A stretch of DNA of 64,000 bases from Haematococcus lacustris (GCA_030144725.1 JASKMD010000258.1:1-64000); one strand, 5' to 3'; positions 13,801 through 28,800 are shown, counted from the first letter of the stretch. Numbers and translations are program-made. Notes: generated from the letters alone by a model not told the origin.

Positions 13801-16800
13801 CTCTAGTATGCCACCCCTGCTACCCTGTCACACACCCTCACCCAGTGCGCATGAACTGAATCAGACAGGCACTGCGTCTACTCTTGCTGTGAAATGATCA
13901 GGACCCGGGTAGGCGTCCCTGTTATCCTTGCTGTTCTTGCTGCTCTTCACCTTTGCCGCTTTTGTTGTTTTGTGTGCCACCGTCCTCTGCCTTTCCCACC
14001 CAGTGTGCCTAACAAGGCTCTGCTGCCGCCACCTCTGAACTAATAGGCTGAGAGGGCTGCTGGGCCACGGGCTTGGGTTAGGTGGCATACGTCCTGGATG
14101 CTGCATGGCTCAGGTCAAGTGTTGGAGGAGGTGGTGACCTCCAGCCCAGGCTGCACTAGGAGGCACAAGGGGACTTTGTGAGCTGAGCCTTGCAGTTGCT
14201 GGGTGTTGTTCAGGCCTGGTCAAGACTAGGGCATGCCCTGCTCCTGACCCTGCTCCTGACCTTGCTCCTGACCCTGCTCCTAACCCTGCTGCCCGTGAGG
14301 CCACAGGTGTGGCGCATCGAAGACTTCCTGGCCAAGTGGGGCAAGGCCACGGAGGGCAAGGGCGCAGACGACCCCATTGCCCTCATCCTGCTCAAGGAGG
14401 TGGACTCCTACAAGCGCTGCCTGCCTTACCTGAAGACGACCTTGCGGGGCGCCGGCTGGGAGGAGAGCCACTGGCTGCAGGCAAGCCCACAACCCTCGGT
14501 CCATCTGCCTGGCGCCGCCCCAGGTTTCAGTGTAGCTGCAAGTTTGTTCTGTGTAGCTGTAACACTGTACAGGCTACGAGGAGGGTGCGGTGAGCAGTGG
14601 AGGGCAGAGGAGAAAAGGCATGGCAGGATGGGCAGAGAACACATGGCTCACAAAAACCTGGCCCCACAAGCATGGCCAGCAGCTGACTGGTTGGGTCGCT
14701 GGCCACCATATCATATGACAGCCATGGCGTTCCACCTCAGGGCTACACCACAACCAGGCGATGGGCCTCATGGCAGCTAGGCCGTGTGGGCAGGAGCTGT
14801 GCTCACCCTGCTGCTTGTGTTGTGTGTGTGTGTGCGCGCAGCTGTTCCAGATGCTGGGCTTGCAAACCAGCGGCAGCGCAGCAGTCACCCGGGAGACAGT
14901 GACCCTGGCACACTTCCTGGACTGTGCCGATGCTGTGGTGGGTCACCCAGCTGTGGGCCCAGCCTTGTGTCCCTGCACCTGCTGCTCCTGGGCTCAAGGG
15001 GGCCTCCATGGCAGAGGGGCAGCAGGCAGCTCTAGGGGCTGTGTCTGAGCCAGCAGGGCGTGCTGTATGGCAGATGCCTGGCTTCTTGCTCTCTTACCGG
15101 TTTCCAAGGGCTGTGTTGCTGGACTTGGTGTGCGGGATAAAGTGGATTGAGTTGAGCTGCTGATGGGTTGCAGCGGGAGGGGCAGGGCTGCGCTTGGGCT
15201 GCAACTGGCTGTGCCAGGTTGATGTTGAGATTTGGTGGGCTGATTAGGATGGGATGGGATGGGATGGGATGGGATGGGATGGGATGGGATGGGATGGGAT
15301 GGGATGGGATGGGATGGGATGGGATGGGATGGGATGGGATGGGATGGGATGGGCCCCTACATGCAGCACACTGACACTGGCAGTGCCACCAGCACCTCAA
15401 TTTGGGCTACACACTGGCTGGCCTCAGGTGAAGCATGCGGATGCCATCAAAGCCATGGACGCCCAGGCGCAGGGCGAGGCCCTCATCCGCAAAGCCCTGG
15501 CTGAGCTCAAGATCTGGGGCCTGCAGCGCGTGTTTGCCATCACAGAGGCCAGCCAGCAGGTGACCACTCGCAACTTGTGCTGGGCAATCATACTCCGCAC
15601 AGTGCTGCACACTTTGCTGGCGTCTGGCCCACACCAGGCATCATGTCCTGCTGGGGTGGGCGTACATCACTGCTAGTCCTCCTGGGTTGCTGTCGTGTGT
15701 GGTTGCTAGTGCCCCCGCCTTGCCCCTGCTTTGGCTCGTCCCTTTTCTCTAAGCTTCCAGCAGCGGGCAGGTCAGACTTTGCAGGCAACAGGCAGTGTTG
15801 GGCCTGACCTGCAGGGCATTGGGCGAGCTGGCTCCAAGCGTGTGGCATTAATCAAGGAGTGGCGGGACGTGATGGCAGAAGTTGGTGACCACCAATCGCT
15901 GGTGGCATCTCTGCGCCAGTCTGCCTACTACAACCTGTTTAAGGACGAGATCACCGCCTGGGAGGCAAAGCTGGCCCTGCTGCAGGTCAGAGCCGCTGTC
16001 AGCATGCCTGGTCCCTACCCATCAGCTGGTTCTGCCCTTCATGTCCATGGCTAGGTTCACGTTCATGTCCATATCCCATCAGCCATTTCATCGCCACAGC
16101 TGGCGCTCTGCTAAAACCATTGTGCGTTCTCAGGCCTGCCACCTGCTGCCATGTTCTCACACTTTCCTGGTAACCCCTGCCACCCTCTCCCTGTCCAACT
16201 GGCTGCAGGAGGGCCTGGCCCTGTTGAACCAGGTGCAGAGACGCTGGGTGTACCTGGAGCCAATCTTTGGCCGTGGGGCGCTGCCGGCACAACAGGCCCG
16301 CTTCCGCAATGTGGACGAGGAGTTCAGGCGCATCATGGGCCAGTTGGAGGTGCGCCGGCTGCTGGGGTGGGAGGCTGGGCTTGAGGGTACCCAGGTCGAG
16401 GCTGTGGCTGGCAGTAGGTTTGCCAGCTGGTGGGAGGGGCTTTGGGTAGTCAGATGGAGGGAAAGGGTCGAGGACAGCGCCTTCCATGAACGAGTACACC
16501 AGCAGTGATCGCATTGATGACTGCCCTCAGCAGTCATCATTAAATGGCATGCGGTGACATGCAATGTGACAGCTCAACTGCCTTGCTACCGTGCAGTGCA
16601 CTGATTTTGCCTGGGCATGGCTGTATGTGTACGGGTACAAGGGGAGGAGGGCACCACCTGCCACCCCTCCCCTACCCCATACCCATGGATGCCTGCATGT
16701 CAGGCAGTGCACCACAGGCAGTGCGCGTGACAACTTCTCTTCCCTTGCAGTTCTGCTATTCTGCTATTCTGCCTGTGCACTGCTTTTGCCTGTGCATGCA

Positions 16801-19800
16801 TGTGTACATCTTAATGAGTGGGTGGCTGCTGCACCTGTCTGGACATGCAGATCACCAAGCTGGTGGTGTCGTTTGCGGACATACCTGGCATTCGGGACAA
16901 GCTGCCCCAGATGGCGCAGCAGCTAGACGTCTGCCAGCGGGCCCTATCAGACTTCTTGGAGGACAAGCGCTCCAGCTTTCCCAGGTGCGTGGTGGCCTGC
17001 CCCGCAGCTTGCCCTGTGGCAGCCTCTGAACCTGCCTCGCCTCCACCTTCAAAGCACACTGAACAGCTGGCCTGCTCCAGGCTGTGGACATGTGTGCCAC
17101 AGGCCCCATGGCTGCTGCAGTGCAAGGCTGAATCAGGCGCATTCCTGCAGTGTCACCCAAGCCTCCCCTCCACACTCCCACCACCCCCTCCGAAGTGACC
17201 AACTCTTTCTCACTGTTGCATGCTTGTTGCTGTGAGTGGACATGGTGTGACTGTTGTCGTGCATAAGACTGCATGTGAGCCTGACATGGTTGCATTGCCT
17301 GGCATGTGAGCCTGGCATTGCCTGGCATGTGAGCCTGACATGGTTGCATTGCCTGGCCTGCATGACTACAAGCAATATCAACACATTCGCACACACTGGT
17401 AAGCCATGTCAGCCTCCTGTCGTCCAGGTTCTACTTCCTTGGGGATGATGACCTGCTGGAGATTCTGGGCCAGAGCAAGAACCCTGCTGTGATCCAGTCC
17501 CACCTTAAGAAGCTGTTCGCAGGCATCCACAAGGCAAGCCCTCAGCGCTGCCCTGACGAGCTGCCAGATCAACATACAGCCATCCACCTAAACTGGCCAT
17601 TCTGCTCACAGTGAAGATCACAGGCACCTGCAGGAGTGGTGTGGGTCCTTATGCTTGCCCAAGAGGTATCAGCAGCGTCAGCATGCTACCCACCTACTAC
17701 AAGTGAAATACATCTGCAACAGTAGTAACAGCCCTGGCTTTCCGATATCCAACTACACATGGATCACAGACATTGGGGTTGTGCGTCTGTGACCTGGGCC
17801 GTGGCTCTTTGTTTGCCTGGCAGCGTTGTTCATCAGCCTGGGGAGCAGCTGGTGGTGGCTGTGCTGCTGGCTGTAGGTGGTGTTTAGCTCTGACTGCAGC
17901 GCCATCAGCGCTATGACCTCCATGGAGGGTGAATCAGTGGAGCTGACAACCGGTGCTGTGAGGGTGTCAGAGAGCGTGGAGGCCTGGCTGGCTGAGCTGG
18001 CCAAGTGGGTGCCGCCACCTGCACCTTCACTCACGGCCTGGGCTCCACAGGCATCATGTTGCATATGCCATGCGCTGCTGTTGTCAGCATGGCTGAGACC
18101 GAGTTTGGGGCGGCCTTGCAGCAGCCATTCAATAAGGGCTCACCATGGGAAGCCTGCCAACCTTGCCATCAGCTTTGCTTCCTGCTGCTGACATTGTCTT
18201 CCGTGATAAGCAATTGTGCTGTGTTTTCCAGCAACGCTGACAGGTTATTGCCATGTAACAATGATGATGACGATGATGATGATGATGGTGACTGGTGCTG
18301 GTGCTCCTGCTTGTCCCACTGTTGTCTTGATGGCCAGGACCATGAAGAGCACGCTAGCGGGTCAGTTGGAGTCAGTGCGTGCGGGCCTCATCACTGACGA
18401 GTTCAGGGCCGCGGCATCACAAACCCTGTGTCTCAAGGAAGCGGTGGCCTTCACGGACAGGTGTGGGGCCCATCCCTGAACTGCCACACTCACTATCACA
18501 GGCGTCACCACCACCACCACCACCGTGACCACCGCCACCGTGACCACCACCACCACCGCCACCACTGTCACCTTCAGCGCCACCACTGGCTCATCCTGCC
18601 GCTGTTTTTGCATCCTCATTACAGCTGTCACCACCACTGCCCATATCTCACCATATGTCACCATCAAGGCAGAGCTTCAGCCATCCTGTAGCACACTGTA
18701 GCACACTAGCGCGCACTGCCTGCTGCCAGCCCTGACCGCCTGCTGCCCACCCTGCCCTGTCTTGCCCTGCAGTGTGGAGTCTGCGCTGCAGTCTGGTGGG
18801 AGCAAGGGCCTGAGCAAAGTGCGCGGGGAGGTGGCGGACGCCCTGCAGCGCCTGGCCTCCTCAGACTACACGGGCTCCCTGCTGCTGCAGCTCAAGAAGC
18901 AGGCCATGGTCATCGACCTCATCCACTACCAAGACATCATGGACCAGCTGCTGCAGTGAGTCGCACCAGGGGCGATGGAGCACATGCAGCCAGCCTGACT
19001 GGGGTCTCCTGCGGGTGCGGACCCCCTTCCTCCTCCCCCTCTTCCTCCTCCTTCTCCTCCTCCTCCTCCTCCTCCTCCTCCTCCTCCCCCTCCTCCATAT
19101 CGAGCCTCCTGCTGCTGCCACACAGATTACAAGCTAGACCTACTCACCATTGACCAAGCAACACCTGCGCTAGGTTTGGCTGAGCACAGGCCAGACCCAG
19201 CGTGCAGGTTGCAAACTGCTCTTGACGGTTCCAGCAGTTGCTATACATTCCACTGCTGCAGGGCAGCAGTCTTAGCTGAGCTGTGAGGTCTTGTCTTCTC
19301 GCCCCTGCTCCAAGTTGCTCAAAAAATCCCAGACACCACAAACTGCTTTGCTACCTTTGCCCTCATGCCTGCTGCAGTGACAAAGCCAGCTCCACTGCAG
19401 ACTGGGTGTGGGCTCGCCAGTTGCGCTACTACGCCCAGCCGGTCAGTGACCTCTTAGCACTCGCTTCCAGCATCAGCAGCTTCAGCTGCATCACAATCAC
19501 CATCACCATCAACTGCACATCCAGAACCCTGGGCATGGCACCCACCAGCAGCAGCACCGACCGCATTGTTTCTGATGCCGCTACACTGTGCCGCCCATGC
19601 ACAGCCCTGCCTCTGCACTTATCCTTTTGAGCGTGAGCCACACATACATGCGTCTTTGGTCTCTCACCAGTGCCCACATGCACCAGACCATCTGCCCGCA
19701 GCCACCCAACCAGCTAGGGGTCCCTGTTTGCCCCCAGCAGGGCTGGCAACACCATTGTGGCAGTCAGTGGCCTGCAGCACCTGGCCTGCAGCACCTGGGC

Positions 19801-22800
19801 CTAGGCCTACAGCACCTACAGGCTGCTTGCAGGCACCTGGCAGCGCTGCTGTAGAGCAAGGCTGTGCATCAGGGCCGCAGAGCAGCGCTGTAGGGCCAGG
19901 CAGCGTTTGTGGCAGGAGGTTTTAGGCAAGGGCGTGGCAGCAGGCCGAACTGTGTGTCCAGGCTGTGCAGGCTGTACAGGTGAGACAGGTGGCGGATGAC
20001 CAGGCTGTGCAGCCCCTGATGTGCACCTGGTGCGCAGGAGTCCCGCGTAGGGGTGGCCATGGCTGAGGCGTCCTTTGAGTACACCTGGGAGTACCAGGGC
20101 AATGCCCCCAAGCTAGTGTACACGCCACTGACGGACAAGTGCTACCTCACACTTACCCAGGTGTGACCCCAGGGGGCAAAGGAGGCAAGCCAAGTGTGTG
20201 CGTGCCAGGTCTTAGCCAAGGTGCCTTCCTGTCTGAGCCAAGTGGGGCTGCCAGGTGGCTGGCCTGATGTGCAAGGCAGAGGGGGGTTGAGGTGATGAGC
20301 CTGTGGAGTGAGTAAGTCCAAGGTTGACCCAGAGCTCTGTGCACAGTTTAGGAGGGCAAGGTCAGGTTGTGTTGTGTGTGGCTTGGTCCTTTTGGCAGTA
20401 GCTTCTACATGACAGTCGGGGCAGTGGTGGTGGTGGTGACATCTGCAATGGTGATGGTTGGGGGAGTAGGCAGGCAGGGGCCAGGCACGGCCAACCCCAC
20501 TGGCCATGCTCCCTCGCTGGTCAGCACTCTGCTATGAAGCTGGGGCCCTGTGGCTGTCTTTGTGGGATTTAAGCACAGGGCAAACAAGGGGAGATTACAT
20601 GGCAAGTGATATGGCAGGATCAGAGGTAAGGGAGTTCAGCCCTCATGCCGTCCCATAGGTTTCAGCCCATGTGGTGCAGGGGATGGCACTGGGCTATGGT
20701 GGCAACCCCTACGGCCCGGCTGGGACTGGGAAGACAGAGTCCGTGAAGGCGCTGGGCCAAGCCCTAGGTCGTCAGGTGAGAGGCACAAGCCACCTTCACC
20801 GCAATGCAAGCCACCCCACTCGCGCGCAATAACTGCTTGTTGGTGGTGCACAGGTACTACTGGCTGCAGACCATGCGCTGCTCTGCTCCTGGCTGCTCCT
20901 GGGTGTCGCAATCCAATGCATGCTATGCACACCATTCCGTAGTATGGCCCTCTCAATCCTGCCACTGTGGTTGCACTGTGCCTCCACCCAAGTCTTAACA
21001 ACCTCCATGCCTGCATGCATGGAGCTACAGCCAGCTACTGCCGCATGCAGCCAGCCGCGTTATGGCGCCGCAGGTGTTGGTGTTCAATTGTGATGAGGAG
21101 TTTGACTTCAAATCCATGGGACGCATCTTTGTGGGCCTGGTGAAGTGCGGAGCCTGGGGCTGCTTTGATGAGTTCAACCGCCTGGACGAGGAGGTGCTGT
21201 CAGCTGTCAGCCAGCAGATCCAGACCATCCAGGTATGGTGCACCTGCTACTGCTGCCAGCAGCGGCCTGCTAGCAGCAGGAGCAGGTGGTGTCAGCAGTC
21301 ACCTCAGCTGCATGTGAACAAAGAAGGTTTTGATGTCAATGGCTATTGCCACGGTATGCTCAATCACTGCTCAAATGGTGTGCAGGGTGCACTGAAAGAA
21401 GGGGCCAAGACCATGGAGTTCATGGACAAGAGCATCGAAGTAGACCGCAACGCCGGCATCTTCGTTACTCTGAACCCTGCAGGTTAGTGGCTGCCTGGAT
21501 CGCCCTTCGCCCTTAATCCTTCCTCACTGATCTGCATAGGCTGAGAAAGCAGCTGCGCCCATCTCATCATGCTGCCTACTATGCTGCTGCTATGCCGCAG
21601 GCAAGGGCTATGGCGGTCGGTCCAAGCTTCCTGACAACTTGAAGCAGCTGTTCAGGTAGACAAATACAGCCGTCCTGTGTGTAAATGTAAAGAAGGCGCG
21701 GCATCGCTGCCCGAGCCTGCTGTTTTTGTCTAGATCTTCGCCGGGTCTGTTGGTGTCGCGATGCACAGGTCTATCGCCATGAGCATTCCCGACAACGAGC
21801 TGATCGCCGAAGTGCTCCTGGTCAGCGAGGGCTTTCGGACTGCGCGCGATTTGGCCCGCAAGATGGTGGCACTGTTCACGCTGTCCCGCGAACTGCTGTC
21901 TTCGCAGCAACACTACGATTGGGGCCTCCGCGCCCTCAAGACCTCGCTCGGTATCGCCGGCCGGGAGCTGCGGGAGGTGCGGCGCTTGCACCCGAAGACC
22001 ACCAGGTATCGCTCCCCGGGGTCGCTGCCTGTAGCGCAGTGTGCGGGATGTGCGTGTGCGTGTGCAGGTGCGCAAAGCGTCGAACGGGTCTGACGCGCTG
22101 TCCCCAGAAACGGAGGCCGAGATCATCGTGCGAGCTGTGTGCGCCACGAAACTGCCGACTTTGACATTCGACGATACATCGAGGTTCCGAGCGCTCTTGG
22201 GGGATTTGTTCCCAGGCATCAAGGTCAGCCCTCCACTCTGCCGCACCTCCATGTGCCCAGCCTGCCAAGCACAATGCATGGCATGCCTGCTGTAGTGCCA
22301 GGCCAGGTGCAGTGCCAGGCCAGGAGCAGTGGCAGGGCAGCACACATGGCGTCACCTGCTGGCCCCTGCTGCCCTTCCCTCCCTGCAGGTCACTGACAGC
22401 CAGAACGCGGAGCTAGAGAAAGCCATCCACTCTGCGGCAAGCAGCCTGCACGTTAAACTCACCCCGCAACAGGTGGAGAAGATGCTGCAGCTGCACCTGG
22501 CCTGCGAGCAGCGCATCGGGGTCATCCTGGTGGGGCCGTCTGGGAGCGGCAAGAGCACACTGTGGGAGGTGCTGGAGAAGGCATACGAGCGTATGGGTCG
22601 CAAGCCTGTCGTGTACAAAATGAACCCCAAGGCCATGGCAAGGCAGCAGGTGCGTGGCTGGAGGGTGCTGCAGGCTGACCCAGTGCCACGCATTGCATAA
22701 CCAACCTTCAACTGAACTCACACTAACTGTCACCGGGACAAGGCTGTTACATCAAGCAAGACTGCTGCTGAGGCTACTGCCGCTGCCATGGCCGCCGCTG

Positions 22801-25800
22801 CTGCCGCTAATGCTGCTGCCACTGCTGCGACTGCTGCTGCAACTGCTGCTGCCGCTGCTGACCTTTGTGCTGCCCTGTTACTGCAGCTGCTGGGCTCCAT
22901 GAACCTGGACACACGGGAATGGAGTGACGGGGTGTTGACTGCAGCCGCCAGGCGGGTGGTGAAGGAGCCGCTAGAGCAGCGCAGCTGGATTGTGTGCGAT
23001 GGCGACGTTGACCCCGAGTGAGTGCTGCCAGGGCAGCACAACAACAACCCCTGCTCCTCAATACCTATGAATACCTGCCACCTGCCCCTGCACTTCTACA
23101 TCTGTCACATTCAGGAGTCTGTGCTCTCCAGCATGCCCTGCCAGTGTCGATAATCGTCAGTGTCTCAGCACAGCTCCTGCTGACACTCTGCTGACACATC
23201 AGGCTCAGGCCATCTCTTGGCAGTGTGGCTACCCTCCCTGTGCTTGCAGCGCCACCAGGCAGTCCTGCTCTTCAACTCCCATACTGCCCCTGCGTGTGCT
23301 CAGGTGGATTGAGTCACTGAACAGCGTCCTGGACGACAACAGGCTGCTCACCATGCCTAATGGCGAGCGCATCCAGTTCGCCAACAACATCAACTTTATC
23401 TTCGAGTGCCACAGGTGGGGAAGGAGGGAAGGCCAGCCTGCATGCATGGTTCTCTTGCATGGCTGGGCCTCAGTGACATACCAACCTTATCATGGCGCAC
23501 ATCAAGCAAGTGCACCTGCTTTGTTGGAGCTACCCCATACATTGCTGTGGCTGCTGGACATGAGTGTGTTGCCCCAACAGACCCTGCAGCCAACATGTCG
23601 CTGCCTAGTCAGGTCTTGCCACAGCTGTCCCTGCTGCAACAGGCATTATGGTAAAACGCACAGTAGCACAGGCACATGCATGCCGCAGTGCACTGTCTGA
23701 CCTGTTGCCAAGCTGCCCCTGATCTGCCACTTACCCTGGTCTGGCCATCCCACTGTCGCCCTCCTGCTTGCTGTCCCCTGCAGCCTGGAGTTTGCCTCCC
23801 CTGCCACGGTGTCCCGCTGCGGCATGCTGTTCATGTCTGATGAGGCGCTGGACATTGACCGGCTGGTGGCACGCTGGCTTGCCGGCCACAAGGGAGACGG
23901 GGAAGATGGTGAGGGTGACTGCAACCACCTACCAGCAACTGCCCACGCCCCAGCAACTGCACAACTGCCCACAGCAACTGCCGTCCATGACGCATAGGCC
24001 ACCTGCCAGTTGTCACCAGTCAGGCACTGGGCTAGGCGGCATTGCCTTGAATCAGGTGGTTAAAGTAGTTGACAGTTAGTTGAAGCAGCACATGCCGGCA
24101 TGTCAGCACCCAGGTCAGCCCAGGGCAAGGCACACCGCCCCTGGCCTTGACGCTTTGGCCAGGTCTTGGAGCGTTGCAGTGCTTTGTTGGGGCCTCAAGC
24201 AGGCTGTCTTGGCAACCCCCATCACTGCCGCTATATGTTTCAAACAAGTACCCACAACTCACCCAGTAAACTGGCTGAGGGCGTCCTTTGACCCTATGCC
24301 TGCGTAGGGTTAGCCTTGTGTGATGACCATGCCTTGTGGTCTGCCTGTGTGCAGCCCAGCTGGCTGGCTGGCTGAAGGACCTGTTCAAGAAGCCCTTCAC
24401 CTGGGCCCTCGCACACCCTAGCATGGTGGACACCACAAAGGTCAGACGGGGCTGCAGAACTGCTGGCTGCGTCAGCCCACACGGGACTGGACAAACACTG
24501 GCTACATGTAGAAGGGGCTGAATGCTCAAGGGTGTGACCTGGTTCACGACAGAGCTGCTGGCTGTGTCAACCCACTGACTGGACAAACGCTGGCTACATA
24601 TAGTAGGGGCTGATAATGCCTTAGGGTGTGACCTGGTTCACAGTAGAAATGTCGCAGAAGCTTCAGGTTCTAATTCTTATAGAGCTAGGGATACAAAGGC
24701 ACAATCATGGATACACACAACGCTGCGGACGTGTCAGCTGATGCCCAAAGTCTGGGTCCCATGGCCCCTGTGTGCTGCCTCCCTCTGCTTACCTCAACAT
24801 CTTGACCGCCAGGGCTGCCTCCGTGGTGGTCGTGACTGAGCACCCAGGATGTGCTGCTGACATGCCCTGCCCCTGCCCAGGTGGGCATCCTGGACTCGGC
24901 CCTGTCGCACCTGGCTCTGGGTGTGGGCTCCAAACACGACTTCGTGTGCTGCCTGGCCCGTGGCCTGAGTGCCAACATGAGTCCGGAGACACGCGCTGAC
25001 TTCCTCTCGGACCTAGCCAGGTGCACAAGGCAGGCCACAGACACACCCCTCTGCACCCTCACGACCTGCTGGCCCCACCCCACCGCACCCTCACTGCCCC
25101 TGTGGCCCCATCCCTCCGCACTATTGTGCCTACGCGGCCACACCTCCCCACAGCCTGGCAGCCAGCGCACCTCTAGTGACCAGGCAACTTCGCCCCAGGC
25201 CTCCTCATGTACCTTTCCCACGCTGCACGCATACATACAGACCCACTTTTGCTGCTGTCCCGCCTGGCCATGTGGCCACACCTTTCCATGGCTGCACCCA
25301 GCTGCTTGTACGAAAACCAACCTTGAGACTGCTCAGCACTTGCTTGTGTCCCTGGTGCCAGCTCCTAGCTTTATGCTAGGTGGCTGCGACAACCAGCTGC
25401 AGCTGCTTTGCTAGTTGCGACGCGTTGCTTGCGCTGATGCTGATGGCACTGAGTCTGCAGCGTCGCCATATTCGGCAAGCAGCATGCCCGATGATCATGA
25501 CACGCTGCATGCATCACATGGGCGTGGTGGCAGACCTTGTGTGTCCCTGATCCACAGGAGCACAGGAGAGACAGCGCAGCTGCTGGACGCATCCTATGGT
25601 GGTGACCCACTGGGTTGTTTAGGGGATGAGCTGAGGGAGGGGGCTGCAGGCGGTGAGGGGGACCGAGCCGCACAGCTGGTGGTGACCCAGGAGGTGGCTG
25701 AGAACCTGGCCTTCATCGCCCCATGGCTGAAAAACCGCGATCCGTTTATTCTGGTGGGGTCGGGCGCGCACAGCTGCAGCTGGCTTGCATGTGGCAACTC

Positions 25801-28800
25801 CCACCCTGACCCACCTTAATGTCGTTAGCACCATCATGGCCCAGCCCAGCCCCGCAGCCTGTTGACCCTGCGACCCTCTGCAGCTGACCTGGCCTTGCTG
25901 GCACCATGTCCTCTGAACCCAGGTCGGGCCTGAGGGCTGTGGTAAGAGCACGCTGCTGGACTACTGCTTCCAGCGCCTCATGGGTGCGGCCGTGGCGGTG
26001 GTGAACTGCAGCGCCCAGACCAGCGCAGCAAACGTGATCCAGAAGCTTGTGCAGGTCTGCGGCAAGCCGGTCACCACCAACACCGGCAAGTGCCTGCGCC
26101 CCCCAGACAACAGCCGCATCATCTTGTACCTCAAAGACATCAACCTGCCGAGGTGGGGCCAGTGGCGGGCTGCAGGGGCAGATGATCACAGCCCTTGCTG
26201 TCGTCAACAGCTGGGTGGACAGTGGCCCAGGACCTGTTATACCACACAGGACTGCCCTTGCTTTCCATGATGTCTGTCTAGAAAGCACAGAGAGCCAGAG
26301 CAACCGCTCTCTCCTGACGCACTGGTCAGCCTGCTGGTGCTGGCCCCTTCCTGATAAGCATATTGGAAAGTTGCCAACAGAGGGTGGCAAGCAGCAGGGC
26401 CTCCTGATAAGCATAACAACAAGACGTACCTTTTCAGCGACAGGGTTGCTAACACCTCCTTGATTATAAAGTTTCCAAGAGAGGGTGGCAAGCAGCAGGT
26501 TGCCCACACCTCCTTGGCTGTGCTCCAGGCCTGACAAGTACAACACTTCGCAGCTGGTGTCCTTCCTCCAGCAGCTGCTCACCCACGAGGGCTACTATGA
26601 TGAGCACCTAGAGTTCATCCGAGTAGAGCGGATCCAGGTGTGATGCGGTTCAAGGTTCACACTGATCATGGTCACACTCGCCTACAGGTGCATGGTACAC
26701 GGGACCCTCACCATGCACCATGCACCCCACACCTCCCCACTATACACACTTGGCATCTCCAGCACGCCTCTCACCCTCTCCCAGCCTGGCAGCCTGCACC
26801 TTAGTGCATCCCACCCTCTGCACATGCCCCTGACCTCCTGCCAGGGTGACCTCCTGACAGGGCCACCCGCACTCACTTTGCTCAACTCCTGCCACACCTG
26901 GCTGGCCACTCGCACATGTTTTGTCAGCAGGGCAGGGTACTGCAAGACAGGGCAGGGCAGGGCAGGGCAGGGCAGGGCAGGGCAGGGCAGGGCAGGGCAG
27001 GGCAGGGCAGGGCAGGGCAGGGCAGGGCAGGGCAGGGAGGGGCAAGGCAGGGCAGGGCAGGGAGGGGCAGGGCAGGGCAGGGCAGGGCAGGGCAGGGCAG
27101 GGCAGGGCAGGGCAGGGCAGGGCAGGGCAGGGCAGGGCAGGGCAGGGCAGGGCAGGGCAGGGCAGGGCAGGGCAGGGCAGGGCAGGGAGGGGCAAGGCAG
27201 GGCAGGGCAGGGCAGGGAGGGGCAGGGCAGGGCAGGGCAGGGCAGGGCAGGAAGGGGCAAGGCAGGGCAGGGCAGGGCAGGGCAGGGCAGGGAGGGGCAG
27301 GGCAGGGCAGGGCAGGGCAGGGAGGGGCAGGGCAGGGCAGGGCAGGGCAGGGCAGGGAGGGGCAGGGCAGGGCAGGGCAGGGCAGGGCAGGGCAGGGCAG
27401 CTAAACTGCAGTGACCTTTCCACCTCCTGGCCTGCAGATCATCGCGTCCATGAGCCCGCCCTCCACAGTGGGTCGCGCCCCGCTGAGCACCCGCTTCACA
27501 GCCAGGGTACGCATCCTCAACATGGCCTTCCCCGACAAGGACTGCCTGCAAGCCATCTACACGCACATGATCAGCCAGGTGGGGTGCGCCACTGCACGCT
27601 CCGCTGGCTGCTGGGGCTAAACTTACCTCATGTGGGCGAGATGCTGCGATGGGGAGGACAGAGAGAAGTTAAGAGATAGGCAGCAAGGCAGGTCATGGAT
27701 CTGACTCTCCCACAATGGCTTGCAGGGGGTCACTGCACGTGCTGTTGGTGTCTGATAATGTGCAGCAGGTCGCAATGGCAGTCGGTAGGTAGTTGCTGGT
27801 GAAAATTGCACATTGCTGCGGCCAGCTGGTTAGTGGCCTGTCAATAGCTGTTGCTGCAAGCATCAATCTTTGGACAAGCACTAGCTCCCTGACCCCTTAG
27901 GACAGGGACAAATGACCTCAGAGGCCAGCTGCTGGGGAGGCAATGAACCGTGCTCCATGGCCCCATCCATGCTTACAACTTTGCTACTGTGGTGTTCCTG
28001 TTGCTGAGCAGTGCCTGCCATCCACGGGCGGCATCAGCGCTGCCAAGCTCGCCCAAGCCATGCTGGAGGTGTATGGCCAGGTGTGGAACCACCTCAGTTT
28101 ATCATGGGGCTTGGAGTTGTCAGTTGGGGCATCAGGGCCCATGCCTAGGGGATAGGGTCACACATGCTGGCACAGGCTGTCTTGCTTGCATGAGCACCAG
28201 CACCAGCACCAGGAACTCTGCCGGTTGCAACATCAGCTTCAGCACCACCTCAGTTGTGTCATGGAGAACGGAGAAGCACCAGCGCCAGCGCCAGCACCAG
28301 CACCTGGAACTCTGCCGGTTGCTAGTCAAGGCAGGCAGAGAGACATGCACCAGTTTGTCATTGCGCTTAGCCAACGTCAGCTTCAACACAGAGCTGTAAC
28401 ACAGGGCTCTGATGCCGCCCTTGGGCACCGACCCACTCATGAGCATTGGCCACAGCTCCTATGGCTCAGAAAGCCGCCCCCTGTCCTGTGTTCTAGGTGC
28501 GTGAGGCCTACACTGTGAACGACCAGCCCCACTACCAGTTCAACCCCAGGGACATCACCAACTGGGTCAAGGGCCTCCAGCGGTGAGACGCGCTGTCGGT
28601 GGCTGCACCGGCATAGCACCAGGAGCAACAGCTGTCTGCATGCTTCCTGCATGGTGATGCTGCACATGACAATGCTCCGACAATGCCACACAATGCTTCA
28701 CCGGCATAGCCAAGAGCAACAGGAGGCCACCTCACCAAACCTTCCCACCATGACCCTCACCAGCCCTGACATCCTTACCCTGCCCAGCCCAGCCAGGCCC

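Larger units (their letters stand above)
14308..19440 (+). other. DHC1b: Dynein-2 linker-region exons
   Basis: Encodes about residues 1,234-1,712, the mechanical linker that swings across the AAA ring. Landmarks in order: [12 protein letters not shown] (14325), [18 protein letters not shown] (14850), [18 protein letters not shown] (15495), [17 protein letters not shown] (15840), [16 protein letters not shown] (near 16235), [20 protein letters not shown] (16925), [19 protein letters not shown] (17430), [13 protein letters not shown] (17915) and [14 protein letters not shown] (19400). The last is the short segment that leads into AAA1 in all dyneins. Two of its introns have GC donors (14481-14841 and 17534-17876). 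Confidence 0.9.

Noticed and set aside
26668..27679. Gly-Gln-Ala and Cys-Pro-Ala-Leu-Pro repeat proteins
   Set aside because: Translations of the (GGGCA)n intronic array.
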